A DNA stretch of 52,716 nt, taken from contig JAAYIH010000002.1 of NCBI GenBank assembly GCA_012523545.1, forward strand, positions 1 through 52,716. Reading direction: 5' to 3'. The position numbers were made by a program, and so were the translations under genes. Each line of letters begins with the position of its first letter. The first letter of the stretch is position 1. Source of the stretch: Bacillota bacterium (GTDB lineage Bacteria > Bacillota > Proteinivoracia > UBA4975). Under the pieces are notes generated by a model that searched no databases, had not been told where the DNA came from, and saw only the letters and a program-made list of their open reading frames with translations. Shown piece by piece: positions 9,792 to 18,724 of the stretch.

Positions 9792-10661
9792 TTATTTCCA
9801 TTCCGGCTCAATGGCAGCTTGTTCCAGCATCTCCCGGACATAGGTGGGCAGGGCGAAGGAGCCCACGTGGATGTCGGAATTGTAATACCTGGTTTTGAGG
9901 CCCAGGCGTTCCCATTCCTCGCGCTTGTGGTCCTTGATGGGGTGGAAGTGCTTGCTGGAAAAGCCGAAGAGCCAGTGGCCCGAGGCGTAGGTGGGCATGT
10001 GGAACTGGTAGACCATGCAGATTTCAAACACTTCCTTGAGTTTGGCATGGGCTTTGACCATTTGCACGGCATCGATTTCGTAGAAGGGGCTTTCGTGCTG
10101 GTTGATGAGGATGCCCTTGCTGTTCAGGGCCTTGTAGCAGTCCCGGTAGAAATCCACGGTAAACAGGCCCGCGCCCGGACCGATGGGATCGGTGGAGTCG
10201 ATGATGATCAGGTCATAGTAGTCGGTGCGCTGCTTGACAAACTGGACGCCGTCCTCGAAGAAGAGCCTGACGCGGGGGTCGTCCAATTTGCCGGCGGTGA
10301 CGGGCAGGTACTGCTGGCACAGGCGCACCACCCGCTCGTCGATTTCCGCCATGTGGATTTCTTCAATGCCCGGATACCGGGTCAGTTCCCGCACCGTGCC
10401 GCCGTCGCCGCCGCCGATGACCAGGACTTTCTTGACGTCGGGGTTGACGGCCATGGGCACGTGGACAATCATGTCGTGGTACATGAACTCGTCCCTTTCG
10501 GTGACCATCATGTACCCGTCCAGGGTGAAAAAGATTCCGAACTCCTCAGAGTCAAAGAAGTCTATGCGCTGAAAGGGCGTCTGTTCGGAATGGAGATGCC
10601 TTTTTACGGCGATGTCAAACTTACAGGTATCAGAGTAGAACTCAGAAAACCAAATGGTCAT
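9792..10661 (-). CDS. speE: Spermidine synthase (polyamine aminopropyltransferase)
   Basis: 289 residues from the ATG encoding MTIWFSEFYSD, which has AAGGAGG eight bases upstream. The enzyme transfers an aminopropyl group from decarboxylated S-adenosylmethionine to putrescine, giving spermidine and 5'-methylthioadenosine. Visible features are the Rossmann glycine loop VIGGGDGGTVREL, the acidic AEIDERVV that binds the nucleoside, IIIDSTDPIGPG with the catalytic Asp, and the conserved LFTVDFYRDC. No speD is in the window. The by-product methylthioadenosine is the substrate of the salvage operon at 26.7-30.4 kb. A perfect 14-bp palindrome (GCCTGCCGGCAGGC, 10722-10735) lies between it and the upstream lipoprotein gene. 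Confidence 0.95.
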   Translation of the reverse strand: MTIWFSEFYSDTCKFDIAVKRHLHSEQTPFQRIDFFDSEEFGIFFTLDGYMMVTERDEFMYHDMIVHVPMAVNPDVKKVLVIGGGDGGTVRELTRYPGIEEIHMAEIDERVVRLCQQYLPVTAGKLDDPRVRLFFEDGVQFVKQRTDYYDLIIIDSTDPIGPGAGLFTVDFYRDCYKALNSKGILINQHESPFYEIDAVQMVKAHAKLKEVFEICMVYQFHMPTYASGHWLFGFSSKHFHPIKDHKREEWERLGLKTRYYNSDIHVGSFALPTYVREMLEQAAIEPEWK

Positions 10662-10754
10662 TAATCCTGCCTCCTTAATGGCCATAGTTTTCATCCGGTC
10701 ACGAGCTTCGGCAACAGCCAGGCCTGCCGGCAGGCAGGCGCCGGGGGCAGTTTG

Positions 10755-11573
10755 CTAGAATTTGGGGAAGTCCAGCTCGGTGCCAACAGCCAGGTACTGA
10801 ATATTAATGAGGTAACTAAAGGTCATGGTTTCCGTTTCTTCCTCGACGGGGACGGACATTTCTATGCCCATATCCATTTCCAGGCTATGGAAGTAAGCGG
10901 TCTTGTTGTTGACCACCAGGACGGCGTCCATGGTTACCTTCAGGCTGTCCAGCATTGCCTGGAGTATATCCAGCACTTCTTCCCGCTCTTCCTCGGTGAG
11001 CTCTTCAAGGTCAATGGGGAAGAACTCTTCCACGCTCAGGGTTTCGGAAAACATCTCCGTCAGTTTATCGTTGCTAAGGTTAAACGAGTAAGTGGTGTAC
11101 TCGTCGCCAAGACCTTCGGGATTTTCGATTACCTCGAATTCGGCGGTTTCTTCCAGCTCCAGGAACATGTTTTCAAATTCCTGGGGGTTTTCCAGTTCGG
11201 CCGCCAGCATTTCCTCTATCATTTCCCTGTATTCGGCATCCAGGGAATCGAGGAATTGGGAACGGAATTTAATCTCGTCGCCGATGACGAGCATTTCAAA
11301 GGGTTCTGTTTGGCCTGTCCCAAAAATGTCCAGGTCCATTTTGAGGTAAGTTTTATCCGGTTTCTGGGCCATGATTTCGTATTCCATGTCGCCCAGGGCC
11401 GTTCCCATCATGGCAATGGATATAGTTGCGTTGAGATGGACGGAGTCCGCTTTCTCCATCTTGGCGTACGCCTGCGCCAGCAATTCCCCTTCGCTGATTT
11501 TTCCCGGGGACTTGCAGGCTGCCAGTGAAGCCAGCATGGCGACGCTCAAGATGAAGGCCAGAAATCTTTTCAC
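10755..11573 (-). CDS. Lipoprotein of DUF6612/LolA-like type
   Basis: 272 residues with a lipoprotein signal peptide (hydrophobic stretch, then lipobox LAAC with the Cys at residue 20). The mature part is acidic and reads as a beta-rich LolA/LppX-like fold (HLNATISIAMMG, KTYLKMDLDIFGTG, ending SYLINIQYLAVGTELDFP). Similar lipoproteins of Gram-positive bacteria have no firm function. GTG start with AAGGAGGG seven bases upstream. It lies 93 bases upstream of speE on the same strand and may be co-transcribed with it. Family name is from memory of the pattern. Confidence 0.75.
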   Translation of the reverse strand: MKRFLAFILSVAMLASLAACKSPGKISEGELLAQAYAKMEKADSVHLNATISIAMMGTALGDMEYEIMAQKPDKTYLKMDLDIFGTGQTEPFEMLVIGDEIKFRSQFLDSLDAEYREMIEEMLAAELENPQEFENMFLELEETAEFEVIENPEGLGDEYTTYSFNLSNDKLTEMFSETLSVEEFFPIDLEELTEEEREEVLDILQAMLDSLKVTMDAVLVVNNKTAYFHSLEMDMGIEMSVPVEEETETMTFSYLINIQYLAVGTELDFPKF

Positions 11574-11669
11574 ATTTTATCCCTCCTTACCCCCTAGCAT
11601 ATACTGTAAAGCCGGGAAAGTAAATAGAATAGTATAATTTTCAGCATTTACCGCTTTGCCGGATGCCAG

Positions 11670-11698
11670 TTGCCCTTGGGAGATATTTTGGCAATAAT
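11670..11698 (+). promoter_or_regulatory. Probable sigma-A promoter of msrAB
   Basis: TTGCCC (11670-11675), a 17-bp spacer, then AATAAT (11693-11698). The expected transcript start is about ten bases before the ribosome site of msrAB. Confidence 0.55.
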
Positions 11699-11728
11699 AT
11701 TAGGGAGAGCAGAAGAGGAGTGATGCCT

Positions 11729-12706
11729 GTGGCAGAATATGAAGTGGCAACCTTTGCCGGGGGCTGTTTCTGGTGCATGGTGGCCCCCTTTGACGAATTC
11801 CCCGGGGTTATCAAGGTGGTGTCCGGTTACACCGGCGGCCATGTGCCCAACCCCACCTACGAGCAGGTATGCCGGGGAGATACCGGCCACGTGGAGGCGG
11901 TGCAGATCACCTACGACCCCAAGGTGCTGCCCTACGAGCTGCTGCTGGAGATGTTCTGGCGGCAAATCGACCCCACCGACGCCGGCGGCCAGTTTTGCGA
12001 CCAGGGCAGTTCCTACCGCACCGCCATCTTTTACCACACCCCGGAACAAAAAGCGGCGGCCGAAGCCTCCAAAAAGGCCCTGGCCGAAAGCGGCCGTTTT
12101 GACAAGCCCATTGTCACCCCCATCCTGCCGGCACGGGAATTTTGGCCGGCCGAGGACTACCACCAGCACTTTTACAAGAAGAACCCCGCCCATTATAAGC
12201 GCTACCGCAGCGCCTCGGGCCGGGATGAGTTTATCCGCAAGCACTGGTCCCGCCAGGAGTCGCCGGAGTCCCTCAAGAAAAGGCTGACGGAGATGCAGTA
12301 CTACGTCACCCAGCAAAACGGCACCGAGCCCCCCTTCCAAAACGAATACTGGAACGAGACGCGGGAGGGCATCTACGTCGATGTTGTCAGCGGCGAGCCG
12401 CTGTTCTCTTCACTGGACAAGTACGACGCCGGCTGCGGCTGGCCCAGCTTTACCAGGCCCCTGGCCAAAGACCTGCTGGAAGAGAGGGTGGACACCAGCC
12501 ACGGCATGATCCGCACCGAGGTGCGCAGCAAGCTGTCAGATTCCCACCTGGGCCACGTCTTTGACGACGGTCCCAGGGAGGCGGGGGGCCGGCGCTACTG
12601 CATCAATTCCGCCGCCCTGCGCTTTATCCCCAAGGAGGACTTGGAAAAGGAAGGCTACGGCCAGTACCTGGGCTTGTTTACCAAAGAAAAAGGCCCCGAC
12701 AAGTAG
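11729..12706 (+). CDS. msrAB: Bifunctional peptide methionine sulfoxide reductase MsrA/MsrB
   Basis: 325 residues from GTG (reading [12 protein letters not shown]). This start has GAGGAG eight bases upstream; the ATG two codons earlier is only two bases from that site. The enzyme reduces both S and R epimers of methionine sulfoxide in proteins. The MsrA half has the catalytic [27 protein letters not shown] and the ending AEDYHQHF. The MsrB half has CGWPSF, the [13 protein letters not shown] block and the catalytic Cys in [10 protein letters not shown]. No signal peptide, so it is cytoplasmic. Single gene behind its own promoter and in front of a strong terminator. Confidence 0.96.
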   Translation: MAEYEVATFAGGCFWCMVAPFDEFPGVIKVVSGYTGGHVPNPTYEQVCRGDTGHVEAVQITYDPKVLPYELLLEMFWRQIDPTDAGGQFCDQGSSYRTAIFYHTPEQKAAAEASKKALAESGRFDKPIVTPILPAREFWPAEDYHQHFYKKNPAHYKRYRSASGRDEFIRKHWSRQESPESLKKRLTEMQYYVTQQNGTEPPFQNEYWNETREGIYVDVVSGEPLFSSLDKYDAGCGWPSFTRPLAKDLLEERVDTSHGMIRTEVRSKLSDSHLGHVFDDGPREAGGRRYCINSAALRFIPKEDLEKEGYGQYLGLFTKEKGPDK

Positions 12707-12717
12707 GGGCCTTTTTT
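12691..12717. terminator. Bidirectional terminator between msrAB and the M14 peptidase gene
   Basis: AGGCCCC and GGGGCCT arms around an eight-base loop, with six T after it on the plus strand and an A-rich stretch before it. It overlaps the stop codon of msrAB and can also end the convergent gene. Confidence 0.85.
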
Positions 12718-12735
12718 GTTGCCTGGTAACCGGGG

Positions 12736-14703
12736 CTAGTAGCCCGGCAAATTCATGATGGCAATGAGGGGCAGGTACTTGACCCGGGCGAAGATGCCGG
12801 GGACGTGGCCCATGCCCAGCAGGTGCGGAGGCTGGTCTCCCAGTTCCACGGTGACGCTGGGGATGCCGAATTCGTTTGAGCCCCAGTACGTCGAGGTGGC
12901 GGAAAAATCGGTGTTGCCGTGTTCCGGTTCCATCCTGTACCCCGTATACCTGCGCATGGCCTGGACAATTTTCCGGTCTCTGGCCAGGTTTTTTTGTTTG
13001 TACCACCAGAAAAGGTAATCTCCATAAGAATGATAGTCCAGGAGCATAACGGGGTTGTTGTTGCGCACCCAGTTGACCACCGCTTTGGTCTCGGGTTCGG
13101 ATTCGGCATAAGGGCCGGGGTATCCGGCGTACCTGGGTTCGGGCACTGTTTCACTCCCCGGTTGCTTGTCCCAATCTTTGACAGGGAAATTGCGGTTGAG
13201 ATCCACGCCGCGGATGTTGGCCTTCCAGCGGGAGAAATCGTTTCCGTAATCAGTTTCTGCGCCGGTTTCCGGATCTTTATACTTATTAAGGGCCAGCAGT
13301 TCTTCCGCCCGCCCGGGATAGGCGCCGGCGCCCTCCTGCACCAGTTTAACCCCGTCGGGGTTGACCATGGGGATGAAGGTGATGGAGTACCTGTCCAGGA
13401 TGTCCTTGACCAGCTCCCCCTGGACGGAGAGCTCCTGGGTGTAATCCCAGAGCAGCGTCTCGATGGTGCGCATGAGCACAGGGGTTGTTATCCACTCAGA
13501 GGCGTGGACGGAACCCAGGATGAGGACATGCTCGCTGCCGGTGCCGATGGTAATGGACCAGATGTTGTTGCCTTCCACCGACTTCCCTACCACCGCCGTC
13601 CTGGCCAGACCCGGGTAGTGGGAGGCCAGTTTCTGCAAATGCTGGCCAAGCTTATCGTACGTGTAATACTTGCCTTCAAACTTCAAGCTCACAGTATTCC
13701 AAAGCTCGTTCAACTTCTTTTGCGCGTCGTTTATCATACCTTTTATGACTGACAGCCGCTTTTTCAGGGCGTCCCTGACTTCGCCGCTGTGCAGTTTGTT
13801 GACCAGAGTGCTGGCGGATATATAGGCGCTGTTGGCGGAGTTGACGGCCCCCTGGGTGGAGAGGTTGTCCAGTTTGGCTTCGGCCTTTTCCACAGCTTCG
13901 GTGGCGGCGGCCTCGGCTTTGCGGTACAGTTCTTGCTGGGCGGCGTCGATGGCCGCCAGGATTTGCTCCAGCTGCTCCAACAGTTCGCTTTTGGCTGTGC
14001 TGTCGGGCAGGGCTTCCGTCAGTTCCAGGGCCACATCATAAGCGGCTCTGGCCTTGTCCACCAGCTTTTGGGTGGATAGGTCAGCCAGCAGGCTTTCAGC
14101 TTCTTCCGTTGCCACCCTGGCCCCGGCCTCGGCGGAAAACAGTTCCTGGGCTTTTTCCAACAGTCCCTGCAGATGGGCGAGGCGCTGGAGCAGGTCTTCT
14201 TTGACCGGGCCGCCATGCAGTTCGGCCACCACTGCCGACGCCTTTTGGAATTCGGCGAAAGCAGCGTCGATCAGTTCCTGGGTGCTGAGGTTGGTCAATG
14301 CCCTTTGCGCGGCGTCGACGGCGCCGGCGGCGGCCGCTTCGGCAGCCTGCCGGGCCTGGGCAATGTTGACGGCTTTCTGGCCGTCGTCGATTCGCCGGCG
14401 GATTTGCTCCAGGCGGCGGGAGAGTTCATCCCGGGCGTCGCCTTCCTTTAAGCCGGCAACCAGTTCTGCCGCTTTGTCCCAGGCTTCCCGGGCGGCATCG
14501 ATATGTTCCTGGGTTGACAGGTCCCCGGCCAGTTGCGCCGCCCTGTCCACGGCGGCAACGGCGTTTTCTTCAGCCAGGTAGGCCAGCACCAGGTTGCTGC
14601 CGGTGCCCAGCACCAATGCCAAGACGGCGATTATACCGGTAAGGCAAAGCAGCCTTTTTTTCTTCCTGGTGCGTGCTCGCGTCATGGGTGCAGAATTTGG
14701 CAA
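12736..14703 (-). CDS. Membrane-anchored M14 zinc carboxypeptidase with four helical repeats
   Basis: 655 residues. A basic N-terminus and one transmembrane segment (about 17-38) act as an uncleaved anchor. Then come four imperfect repeats of about 70-80 residues, each beginning (D/N)LSTQ, with Ala/Glu-rich helices resembling FIVAR cell-wall modules. The C-terminal half (from about 345) is an M14 metallocarboxypeptidase: zinc ligands His and Glu in GSVHASEW and His in LDYHSYG, substrate Arg in GVDLNRNFP, catalytic Glu in TVELGD. It likely acts on peptidoglycan peptides outside the cell. The frame opens at TTG, 14 bases after GGAGGAGGG; an in-frame ATT lies at better spacing and an ATG six codons downstream, so the exact start is unsure. 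Confidence 0.88.
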   Translation of the reverse strand: MPNSAPMTRARTRKKKRLLCLTGIIAVLALVLGTGSNLVLAYLAEENAVAAVDRAAQLAGDLSTQEHIDAAREAWDKAAELVAGLKEGDARDELSRRLEQIRRRIDDGQKAVNIAQARQAAEAAAAGAVDAAQRALTNLSTQELIDAAFAEFQKASAVVAELHGGPVKEDLLQRLAHLQGLLEKAQELFSAEAGARVATEEAESLLADLSTQKLVDKARAAYDVALELTEALPDSTAKSELLEQLEQILAAIDAAQQELYRKAEAAATEAVEKAEAKLDNLSTQGAVNSANSAYISASTLVNKLHSGEVRDALKKRLSVIKGMINDAQKKLNELWNTVSLKFEGKYYTYDKLGQHLQKLASHYPGLARTAVVGKSVEGNNIWSITIGTGSEHVLILGSVHASEWITTPVLMRTIETLLWDYTQELSVQGELVKDILDRYSITFIPMVNPDGVKLVQEGAGAYPGRAEELLALNKYKDPETGAETDYGNDFSRWKANIRGVDLNRNFPVKDWDKQPGSETVPEPRYAGYPGPYAESEPETKAVVNWVRNNNPVMLLDYHSYGDYLFWWYKQKNLARDRKIVQAMRRYTGYRMEPEHGNTDFSATSTYWGSNEFGIPSVTVELGDQPPHLLGMGHVPGIFARVKYLPLIAIMNLPGY

Positions 14704-14891
14704 AGAAATGCTTCTGTCCCTCCTCCCGTTGCTAGGTCATTACTACTTATTCTGTTTGCAAGGTTGAAAATCCTTTTCAATTGCCCTTAATTTTTTGCCA
14801 TATTTTTACAGGGGTAACGGAGGGGCGAAGGAATTTTTTTTCCCGGCATTGAAATAGGTATTAGGGAAATCAGTGCAGGCGGAGGCAGGAC

Positions 14892-16184
14892 ATGAAAAGA
14901 ATCTGTGCAATTTTGGTTATTGCAGCTGTGCTTCTCGTGCCCGGCAGGGCCGCCGGGCAGGCGTCGCCGGCCAACGGCAACCGGCCGGCGCTGACGGCCG
15001 ATGCCGCCCTCCTGATCGACCTGAGCACCGGCAAGGTGCTGTATGAACTCAATGCCGATGAGCTTCGCTATCCGGCCAGCACCACCAAGATCATCACGGC
15101 GATGCTGTTGCTGGAGCATGCCCAGCTCAATGAAGTGATAGTGGTGGGGGAGGAGATTAAGCGCATCGGTCCCGACAGCAGTACCGCCAAACTGCGGGTG
15201 GGGGACCGCCTCACGGTGCTGGATATGCTGCACGCCCTTTTACTGGCCTCGGGCAACGATGCCGCCTATGCCACTGCGGTGTATGTGGCCAGGAAGGCCA
15301 GCGGTTTTGAGCGCATGGACACCGACATGGCCCTGCGGGTCTTTTGTGACCTCATGAACGAAAAGGCCTGGCAGTTGGGGGCGAAAAACACCCGTTTCAC
15401 CGGGCCCGACGGCTACCACGATGACGGCCATTACACCACCGCCCGGGATTTGGCTCTCATTGCCCGGGCCGCCCTGGAGTACGACGTCCTGCGCCAGGTG
15501 GCGGCCACGACGGAGTACCACTGGCAGGGGCGACGCTGGCGGAATACCAACCGCCTGCTGCACCGGGACTTTCCGGAGGAATATTACCCGTGGGCCACGG
15601 GATTTAAGACGGGGTACACTCCCGAAGCCGGTTGCTGCCTGGTCTCCACTGCCCGAGGCGGCAAGCGGGAATTGTTGGGCATTGTGCTCAACTCCACCCG
15701 CGCCGAGGTGTGGAAGGACACCCGCAATTTGCTGGAATACGGCTTTAACTCCTGGAAGCAGTACGCCATGGTGGTGGAGGGCAGGCAACTCCTTACCGTC
15801 CCTGTCCGGGGGCAGGGGCTGGGCCAGCCCAGCATGGTCAGGATCATGGCGGGGGGAACTTACTCCGACCTGCTCAACGTGGAAGACATCGCCCGGTTGA
15901 AGCTGGACTTTGTCTGGGCTGAGGGCGTCCGCAAGGAAGATGAAGCGGGCCTGGTGTTGCAGGCGCCCATTCGGGAAGGGCAGGTCCTGGGCCAGGCCCT
16001 GGTCACCCTGGAGGGAGAAGTGCTGGCGGAAATCGAGATGATAGCCGCTTACGGGATCAAGGGCGGCGGCTGGCTTTCCGCGGGCAAATTGTTGCTGGCC
16101 CTGGCGCTGTTTGCGGCGGTGCTGTTTGCAATCCTGCTCCGGGCATTCCGCACCGCGGGGGACAGCGCAGCGGTCAGGAAATAA
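14892..16184 (+). CDS. dacF: D-alanyl-D-alanine carboxypeptidase, DacF type
   Basis: 430 residues with a signal peptide (about 1-22) and a C-terminal transmembrane anchor (about 395-418). It is a low-molecular-mass penicillin-binding protein (S11 family) that trims the terminal D-Ala of peptidoglycan stem peptides. The three active-site motifs are visible: STTK, SGND and KTGYT. The N-terminal segment AALLIDLSTGKVLYELNADE is typical. The C-terminal beta domain and membrane tail match DacF/DacB of spore formers. It is divergent from the M14 peptidase gene, another wall enzyme. Confidence 0.94.
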   Translation: MKRICAILVIAAVLLVPGRAAGQASPANGNRPALTADAALLIDLSTGKVLYELNADELRYPASTTKIITAMLLLEHAQLNEVIVVGEEIKRIGPDSSTAKLRVGDRLTVLDMLHALLLASGNDAAYATAVYVARKASGFERMDTDMALRVFCDLMNEKAWQLGAKNTRFTGPDGYHDDGHYTTARDLALIARAALEYDVLRQVAATTEYHWQGRRWRNTNRLLHRDFPEEYYPWATGFKTGYTPEAGCCLVSTARGGKRELLGIVLNSTRAEVWKDTRNLLEYGFNSWKQYAMVVEGRQLLTVPVRGQGLGQPSMVRIMAGGTYSDLLNVEDIARLKLDFVWAEGVRKEDEAGLVLQAPIREGQVLGQALVTLEGEVLAEIEMIAAYGIKGGGWLSAGKLLLALALFAAVLFAILLRAFRTAGDSAAVRK

Positions 16185-16200
16185 ACTGGCAATACAGTAA

Positions 16201-16229
16201 AGAGCCGCCGGTTGGCGGCTCTTGCTTTT
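16201..16229. terminator. Terminator hairpin between dacF and the DUF937 gene
   Basis: Nine-base arms AGAGCCGCC (16201-16209) and GGCGGCTCT (16214-16222) with a four-base loop, followed by TGCTTTT on the plus strand. The two genes converge on it. Confidence 0.75.
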
Positions 16230-16899
16230 ACTTTTTCTTCTTGCTGGTTGTCTTCTTCTTGTTGCCGGATTTTTTCGTCTTGGCGTCGCTCCCCAGCAGC
16301 GAACCGAGGATGCCGCCCAGGGCGCCGCCCTGCCCCTTGCCGTCGGTGAGCAGGGAGCTGAGGCCGTCGGCCAGGACATCGCCCAGGTCACCGCCGCCTT
16401 TTTTGGCGCTGCTGCCTTTCTTGGGGGCGCCCCCGCTCAGCAGCGAGCCGGCCAGGGAGGTCAGGAGTCCGCCCAGGTCAGCTTTGTCCGCTTCCTTTTT
16501 TTTGCCCAGCAAGCTCAGCAGCAGCGGGGCGGCGGCGGCCAGTATCGTGCTGGTTTGGTCGGTGCTGAGGCCCGCCTTTTTGGCCAGGTCGGACACCACG
16601 GTTTTTTGCTTGTCGCCCAGGATGTGGGCCAGAATTTTGGCGCCGTCTGCCAGGTCTGCATTGCCCAGGAAAGCGCTGACATCGCTGGTGTTGTCCCTGG
16701 CGTGGTCGGACAGCGCCTTGGCCAGAGAAGCTGCGCCGGACTTGGTCGAGGCGTTCTTTTGCATGTTCCGGATCAGGGTGGGCAACCCGTTGATGAGGAC
16801 CTGTTGAACTTGTTTTTTATTGGCTCCCGAAGACTTGCTCAGCGCGCTGATGCTTTGGTCGCCCAGGAGGGTATCTGCAAGCACTTTCGTTAAATCCAT
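16228..16899 (-). CDS. DUF937 family protein
   Basis: 223 residues. Residues 1-135 are the DUF937 helical domain (LSKSSGANKKQVQQVLINGLPTL, broken helices and ILAHILGDKQ). The remainder is a Gly/Leu-rich region (GGLLTSLAGSLLSGG, GGALGGILGSLLGS), and the last 20 residues are almost only Lys, Thr and Ser. DUF937/YidB-like proteins are widespread with no assigned biochemical role. ATG with GGAGG eight bases upstream. The Lys tail suggests binding to nucleic acid or another polyanion, which is inference. Confidence 0.85.
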   Translation of the reverse strand: MDLTKVLADTLLGDQSISALSKSSGANKKQVQQVLINGLPTLIRNMQKNASTKSGAASLAKALSDHARDNTSDVSAFLGNADLADGAKILAHILGDKQKTVVSDLAKKAGLSTDQTSTILAAAAPLLLSLLGKKKEADKADLGGLLTSLAGSLLSGGAPKKGSSAKKGGGDLGDVLADGLSSLLTDGKGQGGALGGILGSLLGSDAKTKKSGNKKKTTSKKKK

Positions 16900-16940
16900 T
16901 CTGCTGCCTCCGATAAAAGTATTTCAGCCGGACAGCCGGC

Positions 16941-16981
16941 AAAAAAAGCAAACACCTCCTGTTACGCCGGGTAACAGGAGG
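16941..16981 (-). terminator. Strong terminator of the following minus-strand gene
   Basis: Eleven-base perfect arms CCTCCTGTTAC (16955-16965) and GTAACAGGAGG (16971-16981) with a five-base loop. On the minus strand it is followed by a T-rich tract ending in seven T (plus strand A at 16941-16947). Confidence 0.9.
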
Positions 16982-16993
16982 GATGGCAGGAAA

Positions 16994-17674
16994 TTACTGT
17001 TCGGCTTCGGCCCTGCGTGCGCAGTAGTAGCACGGGTCGTGGCGGTTGGCTTCGACGGCCTCTTCAATGGTGCCGTAGTAAACCGTTGCCGACTTGGTGA
17101 TGGTGTGGCAATCGGGGTCGAGGTGGTAGACGCGGCCCCACCGGGTCCAGTAGACGGTGTCGTCGCCCACTTCGGCCTTGAGTTCAGCAAGTTCTTCCTG
17201 GGAAATTGGGTTGTAATCGATGGACAGTGCAGCTGCGACGAGCAGCGCGATGGCTGCCACAACAGAGACGATTTTCTTGGTCTTGGGATCCAGGTTTTTG
17301 TTGCGCAGCAGGATGATGACCAACGGCAGGAAAGCGATGACGGCGGCGATTACGCCCATGTTGTTCCACAGGAAAAATTTGACCTTGTTTTTCGCCGACG
17401 CCGGATCAATGCGGTTAGCCCTCTTCCACAACAGTGAACCGATGATTACGCAGACAAGATCAAGACCAATGCAGATAATAAGCAACATCGTTTGGTCGTA
17501 CGGTAAGTAAAGTACGCCGTTGAGCAAAGCGATTGCCAGCGCCTGAAAAGCAAAGGCGGCCAGCCACAGAACAAATGCGATGATGCGCAGCCCGGTGGCC
17601 CTGCCCTTGGGAGTCTTCCCGGCGTCCTTTTCGGAAGGTCTGCCAGCCGACACAAACTTGCGTTCTTTTGCCAA
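16994..17674 (-). CDS. Four-helix membrane protein with a C-terminal Cys-rich motif
   Basis: 226 residues from a TTG start (LAKERKFVSAG) with AAGGAG ten bases upstream. The in-frame ATG eleven codons earlier would lie almost at the transcript start and has no ribosome site. Four transmembrane segments cover roughly residues 30-165. The tail reads VYWTRWGRVYHLDPDCHTI, then TIEEAVEANRHDPCYYC. This pattern (aromatic beta strands, a lone Cys, then CxxC after an EA helix) resembles the small metal-binding module YH-x-C...eA...pCxxC found at the ends of many bacterial surface or nuclease proteins. No function can be given. Confidence 0.7.
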   Translation of the reverse strand: MAKERKFVSAGRPSEKDAGKTPKGRATGLRIIAFVLWLAAFAFQALAIALLNGVLYLPYDQTMLLIICIGLDLVCVIIGSLLWKRANRIDPASAKNKVKFFLWNNMGVIAAVIAFLPLVIILLRNKNLDPKTKKIVSVVAAIALLVAAALSIDYNPISQEELAELKAEVGDDTVYWTRWGRVYHLDPDCHTITKSATVYYGTIEEAVEANRHDPCYYCARRAEAEQ

Positions 17675-17707
17675 TTTCCCCAAACTCCTTCCATATAGTG
17701 TTACCAT

Positions 17708-17736
17708 ATTGTAGCATATCTGTAATTTTATAACAA
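17708..17736 (-). promoter_or_regulatory. Sigma-A type promoter of the four-helix membrane protein gene
   Basis: On the minus strand TTGTTA (17731-17736), a 17-bp spacer, and TACAAT (17708-17713). The predicted transcript start near 17701 supports the downstream TTG start at 17674. Confidence 0.7.
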
Positions 17737-17763
17737 TCCTTCTTGTTGGCAGGCGTGCGGAAG

Positions 17764-17789
17764 CAAAAGAAAACCCCGGCCCGGGGTTT
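17764..17789 (-). terminator. Terminator of the duplicated-domain protein gene
   Basis: AAACCCC and GGGGTTT arms (17771-17789), followed on the minus strand by TTTTCTTTT (plus strand A-rich tract from 17764). Confidence 0.75.
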
Positions 17790-17833
17790 GTGCACGGGGC
17801 AAGCGCAGGACCTCAGGGTCGGGGTATGTACAA

Positions 17834-18724
17834 TTATTTGAAACTTGAATACGTGCTGCCCAGATAATCGCCTGTTTCGGCATCGTACAGGGAAACCAGC
17901 GTCACATCCCGCATGACCCGCGGCTCCGAAGGAGGCCTGCATTCTGGTGCATGCATTGTTACTACCCACACCATCCTGTCCGGGTGCAGGTTCAAAGGCT
18001 TTTTATACCAGCGCGCCAGTGTACAGTACTCCTGAAAGGTCATCAGTTCAGTCTTGGTAATTGTAATGTTCCTGGCGGCGAGCTCCCTGAAGTCCAAAAG
18101 CGCATCGATATCCGTAAGCTGCACGGGGCTGAGGTGAGAATTGGCCGGTCGCTGCTCAGTAAGAGGGGGAAAATCGCTAACGGTTATGTACACACCCGAG
18201 TCTATAGGTCTGTTTCTTTTCAAAATCGGGGTGATGACTTTCTCCATCGGATTGGGGAGGTCGATTACCTGCTTGCCTTTATAAGTGCGGCCCCAATGCA
18301 GGCCTGTCTCGGCATCGTACAGCGCCAGGATGGTGACGTCCTCTATGGTCCCCAGCTGCGGAAGGGGATACTGCAGGGCGTGCATTTTCACCACCCATAC
18401 CAGCCGGCGGGGATCCACGGGCAACCGGGAATACTCCTGGGGCTTGGACAAGAGGGCGCAGAACTCCTGGAAAAGCATCAGCCGGGTTTCCTGGACGGCA
18501 AGATTGTTGTAGACTATGTCCCGGTAATCCAGGAGCTCGTTGACGTCCGTCAGCTGGTCGGAGTTGAGGTCGGCGTTGGCGGGGAAAACTACTCCCGGAT
18601 TGCCCGCCGGCGGTTGCCACTCCAGCTTGGTGAACTCCACCGGGCGCGGTTGGGCAAGGGTAACGTAGTAGAGGTAAAAGAGGAAGAGCGTGGCCAGGGC
18701 GGCCAGCGCAACTTTTTTCCACAT
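17834..18724 (-). CDS. Secreted or anchored protein with a tandem internal duplication
   Basis: 296 residues from the ATG encoding MWKKVALAALA, which has GGAGG upstream. An N-terminal hydrophobic segment (about 4-22) is a signal peptide or anchor. The rest is two copies of a domain of about 125 residues. Copy one has LTDVNELLDYRDIVYNN, LMLFQEFCALL, RLVWVVKMHA and VTILALYDAETGLHWGRTY. Copy two has LTDIDALLDFRELAARN, LMTFQEYCTLA, RMVWVVTMHA and VTLVSLYDAETGDYLGSTY. I do not recognise the family. The repeated DAETG followed by G-x-TY looks like a beta-hairpin element. It acts outside the membrane if the signal is real. Confidence 0.75.
   Translation of the reverse strand: MWKKVALAALATLFLFYLYYVTLAQPRPVEFTKLEWQPPAGNPGVVFPANADLNSDQLTDVNELLDYRDIVYNNLAVQETRLMLFQEFCALLSKPQEYSRLPVDPRRLVWVVKMHALQYPLPQLGTIEDVTILALYDAETGLHWGRTYKGKQVIDLPNPMEKVITPILKRNRPIDSGVYITVSDFPPLTEQRPANSHLSPVQLTDIDALLDFRELAARNITITKTELMTFQEYCTLARWYKKPLNLHPDRMVWVVTMHAPECRPPSEPRVMRDVTLVSLYDAETGDYLGSTYSSFK

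Noticed and set aside
10722-10735. 14-bp perfect palindrome upstream of speE as a terminator
   Set aside because: No T-run on either strand and no loop. It may be a protein site or chance.
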